A stretch of 64,000 bases of DNA from Hydra vulgaris (lineage: Eukaryota; Cnidaria; Hydrozoa; Anthoathecata; Hydridae). Shown here in pieces: positions 33,889 through 47,055 of this stretch (positions are counted from its first letter, which is position 1; each line of letters begins with the position of its first letter). Location of the stretch: contig NC_088931.1 in NCBI RefSeq assembly GCF_038396675.1, positions 7,461,001 to 7,525,000 on the forward strand, in the 5' to 3' direction. The position numbers and the translations under genes were made by a program. The notes below the pieces were generated by a model. That model made no database searches and was not told the origin of the DNA. It worked only from the letters and a program-made list of their open reading frames with translations.

Positions 33889-34411
33889 GAAACTTTAGTT
33901 TACCATGTACAATCATCATAAACAATAACTGATGAAATTACTAAACTGTCAAAAGTATGTAGAAGCATACTTTGCTTGCATACCCTACATATATATATTA
34001 CAAAATTTAAAAAAGTTTTTATGTACAACAAATATTCTCAATCAATTTTTTAGCAATAATCCTTGAAAAAATATATATATATAAATAAAAATAATTTTTA
34101 TGTGTTAAACTATTTTTAAAATTTTATTGATTTGCGAACAATGTAGTTAGTTTAGCATATCAAAGACGAGTTATCTAAGGCAAAGAAAAATGTATCCAGG
34201 ACAAAAAATGTAAATACTTACTAAATTGAAACAAATGTATGTAGGGCTCATAAATCTTTAATGGTAATCTTTGTACTCAAGTAGAATGCATCATTTACTT
34301 ATGATGTCTTTGTATTTTCTCTTGGTCACAAAGCTTAAATCATAGCACAAAGACAGAGCAAGATGAGGTAGTTTTGTCATGGAAGATAGTTCGCTTCATA
34401 ATCGAAAGCCA

Positions 34412-34625
34412 CTAGTAACGTTCTTTCATCTTTTGGTAAATCCAGCCTGTATGGCTGTAAAATACATAATAGTTCATTGACGGAGGAACGTGCCAATTGT
34501 TATGGATGGCACAAGCAGCTAATTGTGTTGACAAAGATGAGAGATCTTTTGTAAAATACGCATCAACAGGAAGAATTAAAGAACTATAAACCAATAGTTC
34601 CTCATCCTCACTTGAGTCACACAAA
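34412..34625 (-). CDS. Candidate terminal exon of an unidentified gene
   Basis: On the minus strand, TTTTTTGTTTAG (an acceptor-like sequence) immediately precedes a frame running to a stop at about 34410. The product is about 70 codons: acidic start (CDSSEDEELLVYSS), then LPVDAYFTKDL, QLAACAIHNNWHVPPSMNYY, YSHTGWIYQKMKERY. It does not look like a TE protein or an AT-driven artefact. No upstream exon was found at higher coordinates, and the AATAAA-like signal about 280 bp downstream (near 34120) is weak evidence. Confidence 0.3.
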
Positions 34626-34629
34626 TCTA

Positions 34630-35600
34630 AACAAAAAAGTTATTTAAAATTTACTCGACTCCAAAGCTGAATTGTTTCAATCCTAATCCAATAGCTATTG
34701 AGTAGCAATGGTCTACAGACTAGTGATTTTTATCCTACTAACTTTCTTAATATTCATTTTATGATAATAACTTTCTCAATACTCATGACTTTGAATAGTC
34801 AACAGCTACTGGATCAGACTCTAAACTATCCAGAGACTAAGTTAGTACCAAGTTAATTTAACTCAAAGAACTTAATAGACATTGAAATAAAGTTCTCAGA
34901 GCATGAAAAATAAATATTTGAAAACACATTTTAATAAATTTATTATCAATTTATTATTTTTTTTACTTTTACATCACTAAAAAGTATGTTGTACACTTAT
35001 TCTTAATTTCTTATTATTTATTAGTTAAGACGTTGTCATTGTGTTTTTAATACATTTTTTTAATACATTTTTTGTTAAAAGTAAATAATGGATGGTTTAA
35101 ATATACAGGGTATATTTAAACTAGAGGATAACCGAATCTTGATCTGGAAATCAGTACTGGCTGGATTTTGCTAAAAACCGACTAATCGGTATCAGTACCA
35201 AAACGGCAGACCAATCCAAATAGTGAAAATAAACAAAATTAATGACCAAAACAAAATACCATAAGACAAAATAACCAGAAGAAAATGTTTTTTGCAAAAT
35301 AAAGCAGAAAAACTCAAAAAGTATTTATAGAAAAATACCACTCTGCATAAATTACTCATTTCTGTAGTTTTGTCGATTTAACAAACACACATTTAATAAG
35401 CATGACATCAAATATCAATACTCAATATTATTCATGATTCAAAATTTTTGTTTTGTATTATAAAATATAAATCATTAAAATCAAAACAAATAATTTTAAA
35501 TTATTTTGAATATTGAATAAGTTTAAAACTATAAGTATTTAGTAATTTTTATCATAAATAAAAAGAATAAGTTTGGAACAGCTAAAGTTTAAAGCAGCTA
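34630..35600. other. No recognisable gene
   Basis: AT-rich; a run of short words (AACTTTCTTAATATTCAT / AACTTTCTCAATACTCAT) near 34740-34785 is a small repeat. Confidence 0.5.
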
Positions 35601-35606
35601 AACACC

Positions 35607-36330
35607 ATGTCCCGAAATAAGATATGGCAATATTTCAAAATAAACGCTGTTGACAAGTCAAGAGCGATGTGTCTTGTATGCAAGGACAATTTGAAAACAG
35701 GAGGGAATGACCCACACACATATGGATCAGTCTTTAACCAACGTCTATTCTGGAATCTGTGAAGTAGAAAAGAAGAGAAAAGCTGAAAAAGATAATGTCT
35801 TCCAAGAAGCCAAAAGTGCAGACACTTGAAGCTCTCTTGATGCCAACAGCCCGTGTCAATTACAGATCACAAAGTTGATAGCTGAAATGATTGCATCGGA
35901 TGTCTCGCCCTTTAATTTTGTAATTCATACTGGTTCCTTTGATGCATGAGTTAGAGCCTAATTACACTATACCAGAATAAATGACTTCTTCCAGAACTTT
36001 AATTCTGCAAATATTTGCTGCAGCAAGAAACAAAGTTCAAATTTTGGTTGATAGGGCAGACTCAATCCACGTTCCAAGTGTCTGAAAGAGCAACAATAAT
36101 CTCAATGCGTTTCTATCCTTAACTGCCAATTGGATTAACCAAGAGTTGAACCGGATGTTTGTTTTGCTATCATTGAGAAATCTTGAGGACCGCCACACTG
36201 GAAAACTGATTGTTACCAGTCTCATTGACATCTTGAATGGATGGTCAATCCCAATCCGAAAACATGGTGTCCTAGTTAGAGATAATGGACCGATAAACAA
36301 AGACAAGACAACATCTACAATTAATATTTA
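35607..36330 (+). pseudogene. hAT transposase N-terminal half (BED finger plus part of catalytic domain)
   Basis: 35607-35757 reads MSRNKIWQYFKINAVDKSRA...MCLVCKDNLKTGGN with a BED-type Cx2C zinc-binding start. After frameshifts come LIAEMIASDVSPFNFV (35875-35925) and, in the 36146 frame, RNLEDRHTGKLIV and ILNGWSIPIRKHGVLVRDNG, the catalytic-domain block around the second Asp of hAT transposases (ZBED-like). The last third, including the dimerisation region, is absent. It is not the missing half of the fragment at 2986, as they lie 32 kb apart. Confidence 0.7.
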
Positions 36331-36907
36331 ATTAAATATTTCAAATGTAATTGTGTAACCTAACTATCTGTATAGTATCCGGAATCGACAAATACCAAAT
36401 CAAAAATTCCGGAATCAGCATAAAAAATGCTTATCGGTTAAGCCCTTATTTAAACCATCCAACCATCAAAAATATGGGTACAATTCCAGAATTTCAAATT
36501 TTGCAGGAGTAATAAAAAACCTGTTTTTAAAATTTTAATTTTATATTATTATTTTTATTTTATATTATTATTTCAAAATGCTTATTATCTGCACAGATAC
36601 ATCATTTAATAAGTACTCTATTTTAATTTAATGATTGTAAGTAAATTGCAATAAATTAAAATCTCCAAAATATGAAAATGTTGCTTTTTCCGAATAACCT
36701 ATTCAAATATTATATTGAATAGTAAAAAACCTCTCTGTATAATAAAAAATTAGAGCAAATGCTTATGAATTTATACTTATGAATTTAAATCATTACTTTT
36801 TTTATTATCCCAGCATTTATTGTAAAATAATAAGTAAAAATAACACTTGATTCAACTAATTGATAAAAGATCACTCATTGACTTTTGTTTACTTTTCCAT
36901 AATAACA

Positions 36908-36965
36908 CGAAATTAGAAAAAATGAGGTCAGCAATAAATTGCCAACCTCATTTTTTCTAATTTCG
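36908..36965. repeat. Palindrome with 21-bp perfect arms next to (TA)n
   Basis: CGAAATTAGAAAAAATGAGG and its inverse are separated by 16 nt. (TA)n tracts follow at 36973-37061 and 37098-37126. The 36335-36900 stretch before it shows no gene. Confidence 0.9.
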
Positions 36966-36970
36966 AGGGT

Positions 36971-37064
<94 letters not shown>

Positions 37065-37093
37065 GTATAATATAATAAATTAATATATAAATG

Positions 37094-37129
<36 letters not shown>

Positions 37130-37673
37130 TCATTTTTAAGTTAGGCTGCGTGATTTAAAAAGTTCCTTTTTTCTTCTATTTAAGTTAAAATAAAAACAGC
37201 AAAAAGATTGTTTGAATAAATACTATTTTAAATAAAAATATTTTTTAAACTACATGGTATTCAATCTATATGGTGAAAGATAAATTTAAGAAGTAGTGAA
37301 ATTTTTAAAGCATTATTTTACGCTTTTGAGATTTTGTACTTAGAAGTGTATTAAGTACGTTCGAAGTATTCAAGAACATAATCAATCAATATACTTTCAC
37401 TTTAATAACTGCATATATATACAGTAGTGAAAAATTGGTATGATCAGTTAAACAAATTCATAATTTAAAATATCTAAAGTTTGACTGTTATTATTTTGCA
37501 GTAGTAAATTTATTGTTTTGTTTTTTCAATAATTTTTGCAATATGATTGACCGTTTCATTAAAACAGTGTTCACAGTTTTTTATAAACTGAGAATTTAAG
37601 GACCAAAAATATTTCCAGATATCATAATTTGTGATCACTTAATTTGATCTTTGATACATATATATTATATGTA
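37130..37673. other. No recognisable gene
   Basis: AT-rich, stops in all frames. Confidence 0.5.
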
Positions 37674-37826
37674 ATGCGGTAGTGGTGTAGTGGTAGAGCG
37701 CTCACCTCATAAGCGAGAAGTTCCAAGTTCAATCCCCACCTCGTCCCTGGTAGTACTGCACTCAACTTGTTTTTATGAGTCTAAAGAAAACAATAAAATT
37801 TATGAGTCTAAAGAAAACAATAAAAA
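37674..37826 (+). mobile_element. tRNA-derived SINE, third family
   Basis: The head GCGGTAGTGGTGTAGTGGTA...GAGCGC and AAGTTCAATCCCCACC carry A- and B-box words; CTCAT sits where an anticodon loop would be, as in an elongator-Met-like progenitor. The 3' part is TGGTAGTACTGCACTC followed by two copies of TTTATGAGTCTAAAGAAAAC-AATAAAA. It lacks tRNA folding at the acceptor. Confidence 0.6.
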
Positions 37827-38232
37827 CCAAGCATATTATTATCAAATCAGCCAATAATATACTTAGGATATGTTTAATGTTAAAGTTTAGCAGTATTGTA
37901 GAAAAATCTGATTATTAAAAATGACACAACTGTAAATAAAGTGAAGTAAATTGTACTTTAATAATGCATTCCCATAAACAATAAAAAAAGTCTTAAATAA
38001 TTTTAGGTTTAGATATGTAAAAAATTTCAAATGCGATTTAAATCTATATTTTCTGCTGCTACATCACTAACTTTGTGGCTAACTAACTACCATCTTTTTA
38101 AATAAGCATTAGCCATCTATTTAAAAAGTATTTATAAAAAATTTTTGACTAATTTTTAATTCCATTGCATAAATATAGTAAGAATAAAATTATAGAATAA
38201 TGATTATAAAGTAATTTTAATATTTAAGAGAT

Positions 38233-38487
<255 letters not shown>

Positions 38488-38524
38488 CGATTATAATAAC
38501 AATATACGAAAAACAATATACGTA

Positions 38525-41500
38525 CGATTGGGTGGCTTTGGCCCTACGGGATGACTTTAGCCAAGCAAAATTTTTGTTTAAAAATGGTTTAAAATCGATA
38601 CCTCAAGGTATGCCAGTTAATGTTTAGTAGCAAATTGTGGGATATTTATTATTTATTTAGTCTAACTTAGTTTACTTAACTCGAGTCTTTGTGATATTAT
38701 TGTAAGTTGCACTGTAAGAAGCACCTAAAATCCAAACTTTTTTAGGTGTGTAAACTATTATATTGATAGCAGTACCTGGAGAAGGTTTTTTATTGGAATA
38801 TACACTGAATTAAATTTAAACCAATAGTGTTTGATTCTATCTTGGTTCGAAAGCTAAACAGTTTATTACTTTTTTGCAATTGAGATTAAAAAAAAATAGG
38901 TTGTCTTTGGCCCACTACATAGGGTGACATTGGCCCGGGGTAAAGTCACCCCATGTATTAGAGTAAACCTTTTTTAGTGATCATTTATAGATATTATGGT
39001 AGTTACTATGTTGGAATGAAAAATTGTGTAGTAGTAATGCAATAGAAAATCAGTATAACAGTTTGTATTAATAAATAGCGATATTTGTTTAGTTCTTAGT
39101 TTAAATATGCCACAAAATTACAAGCCAAATCGTGGAAAAAGAAAATATGTTACTTATACTTTAGAACAGTTAGACAATGTATTAAAAGATTTAAAGAATG
39201 GATTAATTACTCAACGACAAGCAGCTTTGATATACGATATACCAAGATCAACATTAAAAATAAAATAAAACAGACATATCCTAATAAGTATGGTGGTCAG
39301 CAAATATTTACATCAAAAGAAGAAGACATGTTTAAGACATATGCAATAAAATCATCTGAGTTTGGTTTTCCTGTTGATAAATATGATTTAAGATGCATAG
39401 TGTAAGGGTATTTAGAGAAAAAAGGCGTCGTTATACCTCAGTTCAAAAATAATTTTCCAGGTGGCGATTGGATTAGATCTTTTTTAAAAAGAAATCCAGA
39501 ACTCACAGTAAGATTTGCAAGCAACATAAAGCGAAAGAGAGCAGAAATAGGAACGACTGTGATTGATAACTACTTTACAAATTTATCAAATGAAATAAGT
39601 AATATATCACCTGATAATATAAGGAACTATGATGAAACCAATCTCAGTGATGATCCAGGTAAAAAAAAAATATTAACAAAGCGTGGATGTAAGTATCCTG
39701 AACGCATAATTAATTCTACAAAGACCTCGTTTTCTGTAATGTTTTGTGGCAATGCTAATGGTGAATTGCTACCACCTTATGTTGTTTACAAAGCTGAGTC
39801 GTTATGGAATACATGGATGGAACATGGGCCACCAAAAGCACGTTATAACAGATCAAAAAGTGGTTGGTTTGACTCAACATGTTTTGAGGACTGGTTTTTC
39901 TCTTTACTTCTTCCAAGACTTAAGAAGGCTCAAGGAAGAAGTGTCATTATAGGTGATAACGTATCTTCACATTTGAGCATTGCAGTACTGGATGCATGTC
40001 AAAGCAATAACATAGGATTTGTGGCATTACCAGCAAACTCTACACATCTCACGCAGCCATTAGATGTTGTCTACTTTAGACCTATGAAGATTAACTGGTG
40101 CAAAATATTATGTGAATGGAAGGAGGAAGGAAAAGGAAGGAGAGTTGCTTCTCTTCCTAAAGATGAATTTCCTAGACTTTTAATTACCAACTTAAATGAA
40201 CATGGGAATGATAACCTTAGAGCTGGTTTTCGCAAAACTGGAATTTTTCCATTAGACAAGTCTCAAGTGCTTTCACAACTACCATGTTGTAATGTAGGTT
40301 TAGACTCAACTACTGATTTAGTAAGCCAATCATTTTTAGATCATTTATGTAAGTCACTGGATGATCCCTCAGATGGTTCTAAAAAACCAAAGTGACGTAA
40401 AGTATGTGCTGTCCCAGGTAAAAGCTTATGTTCAACAGATATATCATCTTGTGTTATAAATGAAAATAATAGATTAAATTCAAATAATGTAGATACACCT
40501 ATCAGTATTATAAATACAATTGAGACCAACAACATTGACTTTGCTGGCCCAAGTACAAATACTGGAACTACTGAGACTTCTAATCTAATTTTTGCGGGTG
40601 TAAGTTTAGTCGTAGAAAGTCATACAGAATCTTTAGATCATTCAGCATTAGGCAAAAAGAACTTTCAAAATATTGATAAAACAAAAAATGTTTATAAAAA
40701 GGAGAAATTGTTAAATCTTGTAGAGAATTGTTATGTAATTGTTAAATGCAATGGAGAGTTAAATCCTGGACAGGTTTGTTTATTTATTTTGAATTATTTA
40801 TATTTAGCTAATCAATTAGTAAACTTTATAACTAATTATTTTAATAACTAATATTATTTAATGTAATAACTATTGAATAATTTTAAAGTAACTTTCGAGA
40901 TTTTTTTTTCTGCAGTTGAAAGAATTAAGAAAAAATGGAGCAGAAATTACTATTATGAAAAAAAATGGACTTAACTGGAAATGGTCACTACCAGCAGTGG
41001 AACTTTTTTTCCCAGTCTGAAATAGTCGATTTTATTGAGGAACCAAAGAAAATTTCGAAAAGAGGAATTTATTTAGTTCCAGAACTTTTTCTCTAAATTT
41101 TTTAAAACATTTATTTAGTCATTTTTGTTTACTTTATACCTATACTGTTTTGTTTACTTGGTACCTATATTTGTTTAGTTTGTACCTATATTTTATTTAC
41201 TGTATACAAGAACTTTGTTACTAAATCTTTTTTTGTCACTTTATTTTTGTAAATTTATTTTCTTTGCCTAAATATTGTTGTTTTTATTGTTGTTTTGCTT
41301 CCTTTAGTCCCTTTTTACAGGGTTGGGCCAAAGTCAACCTAACACACAGTGCGACTTTGGCCCAACATTTAAACCACCCAAAAGATTCTTCAGGTAAATA
41401 ATTTTCAAATGGGAGACAGATAGTTCTAACTGTCCTTTCTATGTACTTCTAATAGTACTTAGTGTTTGAGGAAATAACTTTTGTGGCTTTCATGCAATAG

Positions 41501-41537
41501 ACATTAAGGTGCAAAATGGGTCAAAGCCACCCAATCT
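38525..41537 (+). mobile_element. Pogo/Tigger-like transposon inserted in the Penelope-like element
   Basis: Ends CGATTGGGTGGCTTTGGCCC and (inverted) AGATTGGGTGGCTTTGACCC are flanked by TA (38523-38524, 41538-41539). The TTTGGCCCA/TGGGCCAAA word recurs inside both ends (about 38905-38955; 41325-41372), like multiple transposase-binding sites. It is 3013 bp with one decayed transposase gene. Confidence 0.9.
39107..41095 (+). pseudogene. Pogo-like transposase (HTH_psq/CENP-B type, DDE_1), decayed
   Basis: ATG at 39107 opens a psq-like helix-turn-helix (YTLEQLDNVLKDLKNGLITQ, then RQAALIYDIPRSTLK). A one-base loss in the A-run near 39258 shifts the frame. The next part (FTSKEEDMFKTYAI...) has a TAA at 39403-39405 but continues through GGDWIRSFLKRNP, the CENP-B-like second HTH. 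The DDE_1 domain (39559-40395) shows YDETNLSDDPG, VIIGDNVSSHLS and THLTQPLDVVYFRPMK, all three Asp retained. After a TGA at 40393-40395 the frame runs to a CAG/GTTTGT donor at 40773. A pyrimidine-rich acceptor ends at 40915, and a second exon holds a C-terminal domain with one more frameshift (PSEIVDF...RGIYLVPELF in the other frame). Non-functional as it stands. Confidence 0.85.
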
Positions 41538-41968
41538 TACGGTACCAAAATAAAATTAATAATACAAAATATTTTTTTCATATATTAAAACTATTAGCAC
41601 TAGAGGCTTTTTAAATAATCATCAGTGGTGCTGTTTTTGGTATTATTGCAAGATATTTGTATTAAAAACAAAAATAATTTAATTTTCATATTTTTGCTAT
41701 GGGTAACTATTGATTGTGAAGGATTGAATTGTAATTATAGACAGGAAATATCAATTAAATGTATCATGTTTTTGTTTGTGCAAATGCTTTTCATATGATA
41801 ACAAACTCTCATTGTTAAACTGAAGAAAGATGAAAAGTTGGAAAAAAAGGTTCAATTACACTTTTGCTGGCATGTTGGCAAGTATAAATGTGGTTGTTGT
41901 ATCGATTAGTTGATTAGCCAGTTCTGCAACTGGAAATATGTATGTTTATACTTAATCTTAAATTATTA

Positions 41969-42441
41969 CAGGGTTCCCACTCCTCCTTAAAAACCTTAAA
42001 TATCCTTAAAAAAACATATTCTCCTTAAAAGTCCTTAAATAACCTTAAAAAAAGATAAAACTTGACTGCTCTCCTTAATTTCTCCTTATTTTTTTTTATT
42101 TTTTAATCATCTAGGAAATTTTATTAAAATGAAGGATTATACTTGTTAACAAAGTAAAAAATATATAGTTCTTTGATAGTTTGCAAACCTATATTTCTAT
42201 TATATATATATTTACATATATGTAAAGTAATATACTAATTTATAATAACTTTTCTGTTTATATTTAAAATTTATTGAAAAAAATAAGATTCTGTTTGTAA
42301 TGTTTTCTCCTTAATTCTCCTTACTTTTTCTTTAAAAAAAGTGTCGGTTGTGACCAAATCTCCTTAAATATTAGGAAAATATCTCCTTAAATCTCCTTAA
42401 AATCCTTACTTTTAGTCTCAGTTTTAATAGTGGGAACCCTG
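41969..42441. mobile_element. MITE with CAGGGTTCCCAC ends and CTCCTTAAA arrays, inside the GIY-YIG sequence
   Basis: CAGGGTTCCCAC (41969-41980) faces GTGGGAACCCTG (42430-42441). TATTA precedes the left end (41964-41968) and follows the right end (42442-42446), a 5-bp direct repeat. Both subterminal regions are packed with CTCCTTAAA words. The ends look hAT-like, but an 8-bp target duplication is not seen. No coding sequence. Confidence 0.8.
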
Positions 42442-43339
42442 TATTAGTTTACCAGTATATGCTTGTTTTTTGCATGTTAAACATTTTAGGTAATAAATTA
42501 CATTTTTGCTGTTGCATGTGATGTGACTTTTCACTTTCCAAATAGTACCAGTAGATATTTTAAACTCATCTACTTCTTGAAGGTATAGTTTGCAAATTTT
42601 GCACCGAATATCTTTGATTTGAATATGCCAATCTTCTTACTAGTTACTTCAATATTTGAAGAAGTAAGTCTTCTTAGTAAGTTAGGAGGTTGTTTAAAAG
42701 CTAATACCGGGTGAATATTAGAAAAAACATTTTTAATTCTTTCATTATAAGATACTTTGAGCAAAAGGTTAGCTTCTGTTATTAAAGGTTGACAATTGAG
42801 ATTACTATAGAATGTTGTTGAATAAAAGTTAATTACACAGTAGGTGCTATCATATTTTATAAATTCCTTGCCAAAATCTATTGTAAACCCAATAGAGTCA
42901 TTTAATTCAGTTGAAGAAATTTCAAATTTTCTGATGTCTAGATGTTTTGGCCAAATTATAAAACCGTCATCAATATATCTAAAATAAAATTTATTTATAT
43001 CATCTACTTCATGGTTAGAAAAATACTGAGGTAGGATTATTGGAAAAAGCTTAGTCTCTTCTAGGAACCCGATAGTAAGACATACATAATCTGGTGCAAA
43101 ATTTGTACCCATGGCTGTACCAGTTATTTGGTGAAATAATTGTTTGTCGAATATGAAATTATTGTTATATAGAATAAAAGATGCAGACTCACTTATGAAT
43201 TCAGGTGTAAATCTTTTATCTATCAAGTCTTTATATTTATTTATCCAAAATTTTAAGGCTTCTAATCCAAAATAATGTGGAATGCTTGTATAGAGGTTAA
43301 CAATGTCACATGTTATTATACGACTTTCTGATTCAAGCT

Positions 43340-43383
43340 CTCTTAGAATTTTTCTGAGGAAATCCTCAGAAAAATTCCAAGAG
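43340..43383. repeat. Quasi-palindrome in Penelope RT coding sequence
   Basis: 21-bp arms (CTCTTAGAATTTTTCTGAGG-A and inverse) with one mismatch and a 2-nt centre, at the point where the RT frame changes. Confidence 0.9.
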
Positions 43384-44960
43384 AAATAAAAGATACTTGT
43401 TTCTTTACAATAGGAGACACAATTATATGGAGAAACTGGCTCAAATGAGATGTAGGTGAATTTATTCCAGCAATAATTGGTCTACCTTTGAGATTTTATG
43501 GTGGTTTCATTTCAACAAATAAAGAGTCTGACTCTTTTACCTTGTCAATAATTTCTTGACATTTGTGAATTTTAGAAATTATATAGAAATTACTTGACTT
43601 CCATTTCAAGTTTGTGATATATTTTATCTAAATTGTTGTAAGGCATTTATATTTATTTATCAAATTAAATAGATTTCTAAAAACTATTTTATCAGATTCT
43701 GAACTTATTTTTTCATATGTAGTAAGAGATAAAAGATGGTCTTGATGAACAAGTTTGTTAATATAATATGTTGAATCCATTATAACTAAAGTATTGCCTT
43801 TGTCAGCTTTTTTAATAACTATGTCTTTCATTAGTTGCAGTTCTTTAACTGCTTTTCTTTCTTATTTTGTAATGTTGAACTTTAATATGTTTGATTGATT
43901 CAATTTGTGAAACAATTTCGTTTAATTCTGGCAGAGTGGTTTTGGTACTATAATTGGATTTATTTTTAATTATACTAATGTCATTACTTGTGGTACCAAA
44001 AAATTTTTCTTTTAGTATAAGTTTCTGTGTAAAATTTTTAATATCTGAACCAATATATAAGAAATTACCATTTGTGGCTGGGCAAAACTTTGGACTTTTG
44101 TGAGAAGAGATATTTGAAAAGATGTCAAGTGTTTGGTAGATAGGTTGATGACCTTAGGTTGTATCTTTTTGTATTTGGGCTTATCCAGTTTTTTGATGGG
44201 GTTGATTGTGTTTTTTGGTCATGGTCTGTAACATTATTTAAAATAATGGAACTTGCATAAATATTATCACTATTTATGTAATGTGATGGTTGTTTACTAG
44301 AATTTTATTTTTTTCTAAAGCAAGTTTAGTAGAGCTTACTTTTTTGGACCATTTTTTTTTGATGCGTTCAATATCTTCATCTTTGCATTCTTGATATCGA
44401 TGTCTTAACTTTTTGTGAAGTTCAAAACTAGAGTCGTGATTTATAATAAAATTGGACACTTCATCATCTATGTTTTTCAATGATGTAAGAAAATTGTCTT
44501 TTCTTATAGTAAGAACTTCACATTCAGACTTGAGACGTTATAAATCAAACTTTTTAATTGTATTTTCTTTCTCGTTAGACATGAAATGGTAGCTATCACT
44601 TCTAAACTTTCTTGGGATAAATAATGGTTCTTGCTGTAAACAATCGTTGTAGATACTAAGGAGGTTGGTACACCTACTATGTTTGTAATACAGATACTCA
44701 GGTTTGTCAAGTGATTTTACAAAATATCTTTGATGCTGATCTTTGAATTTTAAATATTCCTTTTCCATATTTTGTTTTGAACTGTTGTTTTGGTTAAAGT
44801 TTTTTTGGAAACATTCTTTCAGAGTTGACTATTTCTTTTATTAAAGGTTTTAAATCAGTTATAAGCAAAGGTAAATTATCTTTTAACTTCTTAAAAATTA
44901 CTTCATATAAATCATCTGCATAATCTGAAAACTTGTTTTCTGTTGACATTGTAACAATAT

Positions 44961-45073
44961 AAACTTGAAATATGATATTTAACTAAATAAATTCAAAAAT
45001 AGTCAGAACAGTGAAACAAATAGAAAATCCAGTAAATCTTTATTCTCAAAATGTTTTTATTAAAAACAATATA
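44961..45073. repeat. Penelope-like element direct repeat (pseudo-LTR), copy 2
   Basis: Matches 38375-38487 with four substitutions; lies just upstream of the minus-strand ATG at 44949. Confidence 0.85.
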
Positions 45074-45421
45074 ATTACCAAAAAAATAGTGAAAGACCTC
45101 TAATGCTACTTATCAATTATTTAATTATATTTCACATTTTCAAAGAAATAAAACTTTTTTATTTCTTTAAAAATATCATATACAATTAAATAATGTTTTT
45201 TGCTTAGCTTTTTTTTTTATATTGTTCAACATTAAACTACTAGTTTGCCAACCTCGTAGTTAAACAAAGTTAAAATTTGTAGAACAATTACATCCATCTT
45301 GAAAAGAATTTTTTATTTTGTATATGTTATATATTATATGCTGTATATACAATATATATTATATCACAATATATGCTATAATATATATAAGTATAATATA
45401 AGTATAAGTATAATATATATA

Positions 45422-45656
45422 AGTCTATAAGTAGCTCATTTGAAAATGTTTAGTCTAAAGATTTAAAAAAATTGAAGTACTCTAGTTTCTAAAGAACAAT
45501 ACTAGGTAAGATGTATTATTTTTTAAAAAGATAAACTTTGTAGAACGATTACATCCATTTTGAACAGAATTGTTTTTTGATATATTGTTACCATGTTGTA
45601 ATATACAATGTAAAAATACATTGACTACACATTTTCAAATGAGCTACTTATAGACT
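45422..45656. repeat. 235-bp foldback segment with 27-bp perfect inverted ends
   Basis: AGTCTATAAGTAGCTCATTT (through GAAAATG) at 45422-45448 is inverted at 45630-45656. A diverged direct pair of about 50 bp (TTTGTAGAACAATTACATCC at 45277; TTTGTAGAACGATTACATCC at 45537) overlaps it. 45074-45421 is otherwise TA-rich filler. Confidence 0.8.
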
Positions 45657-45936
45657 AAGTCACAAACTAATTAAAAAATAAGTCAGTAAATCAGTTGAAA
45701 AATAAGTTTGTTTGAAAATGGTCTAAGTCTAAGAAATTTTGATTTTATTTCTATGCCCACTATATCCACAAATGCTCAATAAATTAAAATAATAATAAAC
45801 ATTTTAATGATATTATTTTCAGTTTTATAAAATTAAAGGACCATTTGATATGCCATATGGTAATAATTAATTCCTTGTGGTATTTATTCTTTGGCTAAGA
45901 TTAAAAATACAAATTGCATCGCGCATCATTTTTACT

Positions 45937-45993
45937 ACATGTGGCTATGTCTTAACAACCAGCTGTGCATGCTGCTAAGACTTAGCCACATGT
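45937..45993. repeat. Hairpin with 18-bp arms
   Basis: ACATGTGGCTATGTCTTA and inverted ACATGTGGCTAAGTCTTA (one mismatch) enclose about 20 nt. Confidence 0.8.
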
Positions 45994-46317
45994 TATGAAA
46001 ATATAATTAATAAATTTATAAATAAAATATAATGATCGTTTCTCACAACGATTCCTAACATAATTCCATATTCTTATAATTTCTAATATGTTATACAATG
46101 TCTAACTTATTATATTTAATAAACATTTTAACCCTTTCAGGCTCAAGGTATGACAATTACTTTCATTTTAAAAATCTTCTTAAGATTTTATACACTAATG
46201 GCACTGTTAGCATAAAATCATAAATTTTTCCTTGGCCCTCGTTTTAGTTGCCATGGAAACTATAACAGGACATATATTTCTAGACAGGCTAAATGGAAGT
46301 AAAATATGTAATATATA

Positions 46318-46320
<3 letters not shown>

Positions 46321-46379
<59 letters not shown>
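46321..46379. repeat. (TA)n microsatellite
   Basis: Pure TA flanked by inverted ATATGTAATATATAT / ATATACATATTACAT. 46380-46984 shows a TGGGTG-rich patch (46420-46510) and no gene. Confidence 0.9.
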
Positions 46380-46384
<5 letters not shown>

Positions 46385-46984
46385 TACATTTACACAAGCT
46401 GCATTTAGGTAGACTGTCTGGGTATGTGGATAGTAGAGCTGGGTGGCTAAGTAGGATTAGGTGATTGGTGGTATTGGGTGTAAGGGTGGTTTTGAGTGTA
46501 AGGGTAATATTAAATGGGTGCTTTTTTGGTGAAAACCATTTTAGGGGAATGTAGAAATTTCTTAGCCCGGTAAAATAATTTTAAAAGAAATGTGTCTACA
46601 TAAAACAAATAACTTTGTGTATTATATAAAACATAAATTCTTTATTAGGAATTTTTTTTAGGAAATGGGGTACAAAATTTTGCAAAAAACAAAACCATTT
46701 TAAATGTAATAATGTCTATAATTTTCTGAGCTTTTTTGAGTTAATTAATAAGTACTTTTCAGTCTGTTTAATGCTTTTTTTTTACCCTAATAGTTCCGTG
46801 TAAAATTGTATAAATTAACATCGCTATCCTAAACGTGAAACCAATTTTAAAAACCTGTTCTTTCAGTATATAATACATACAAAATATTATATATATATAA
46901 TATATAATACATAATAATACATTATAATATGTTTTACATGCAAAAATACTTATTTATAAATATAATTTTCTGAGTTCGTGCAAG

Positions 46985-47055
46985 TTGTTTGTGGCCAAGT
47001 GGAATCCGCTTCAGGCTTGTAAGATGAGAGTTCCAGGTTTACCTTTGGGTATTAC
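46985..47055 (+). mobile_element. Possible tRNA-derived SINE head
   Basis: GTGGCCAAGTGG, GCTTCAGGCTTGTAAGATGA and GAGTTCCAGGTTTACC resemble a Leu/Ser-type tRNA head with A- and B-box positions, but the B box is degraded and no clear 3' tail was found. Confidence 0.35.

Larger units (their letters stand above)
41752..44949 (-). pseudogene. Penelope-like RT plus GIY-YIG endonuclease, decayed
   Basis: ATG at 44949 on the minus strand starts MSTENKFSDYADDLYEV. The N-terminal region (44768-44274) is basic and coiled-coil-like with in-frame stops. Next come KADKGNTLVIMD (43831-43628) and KGRPIIAGINSPTSHLSQFL (about 43490-43420). The catalytic RT frame (43226-42570) has the Penelope signature GTAMGTNFAP and FYFRYIDDGFIIWP (YIDD active site). 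Beyond 42570, in another frame, the GIY-YIG start (NSKNVIYYLKCLTC, KKQAYTGK) runs into the MITE at 42441. Past it, SSCRTG, NRYNNHIYTC and EPFFQLFIFLQFNNESLLSY complete the endonuclease. A palindrome (43340-43383) breaks the RT frame. Confidence 0.85.

Noticed and set aside
40071-40535. Minus-strand frames over the pogo-like gene
   Set aside because: Shadows of the plus-strand transposase, which has recognisable catalytic motifs.
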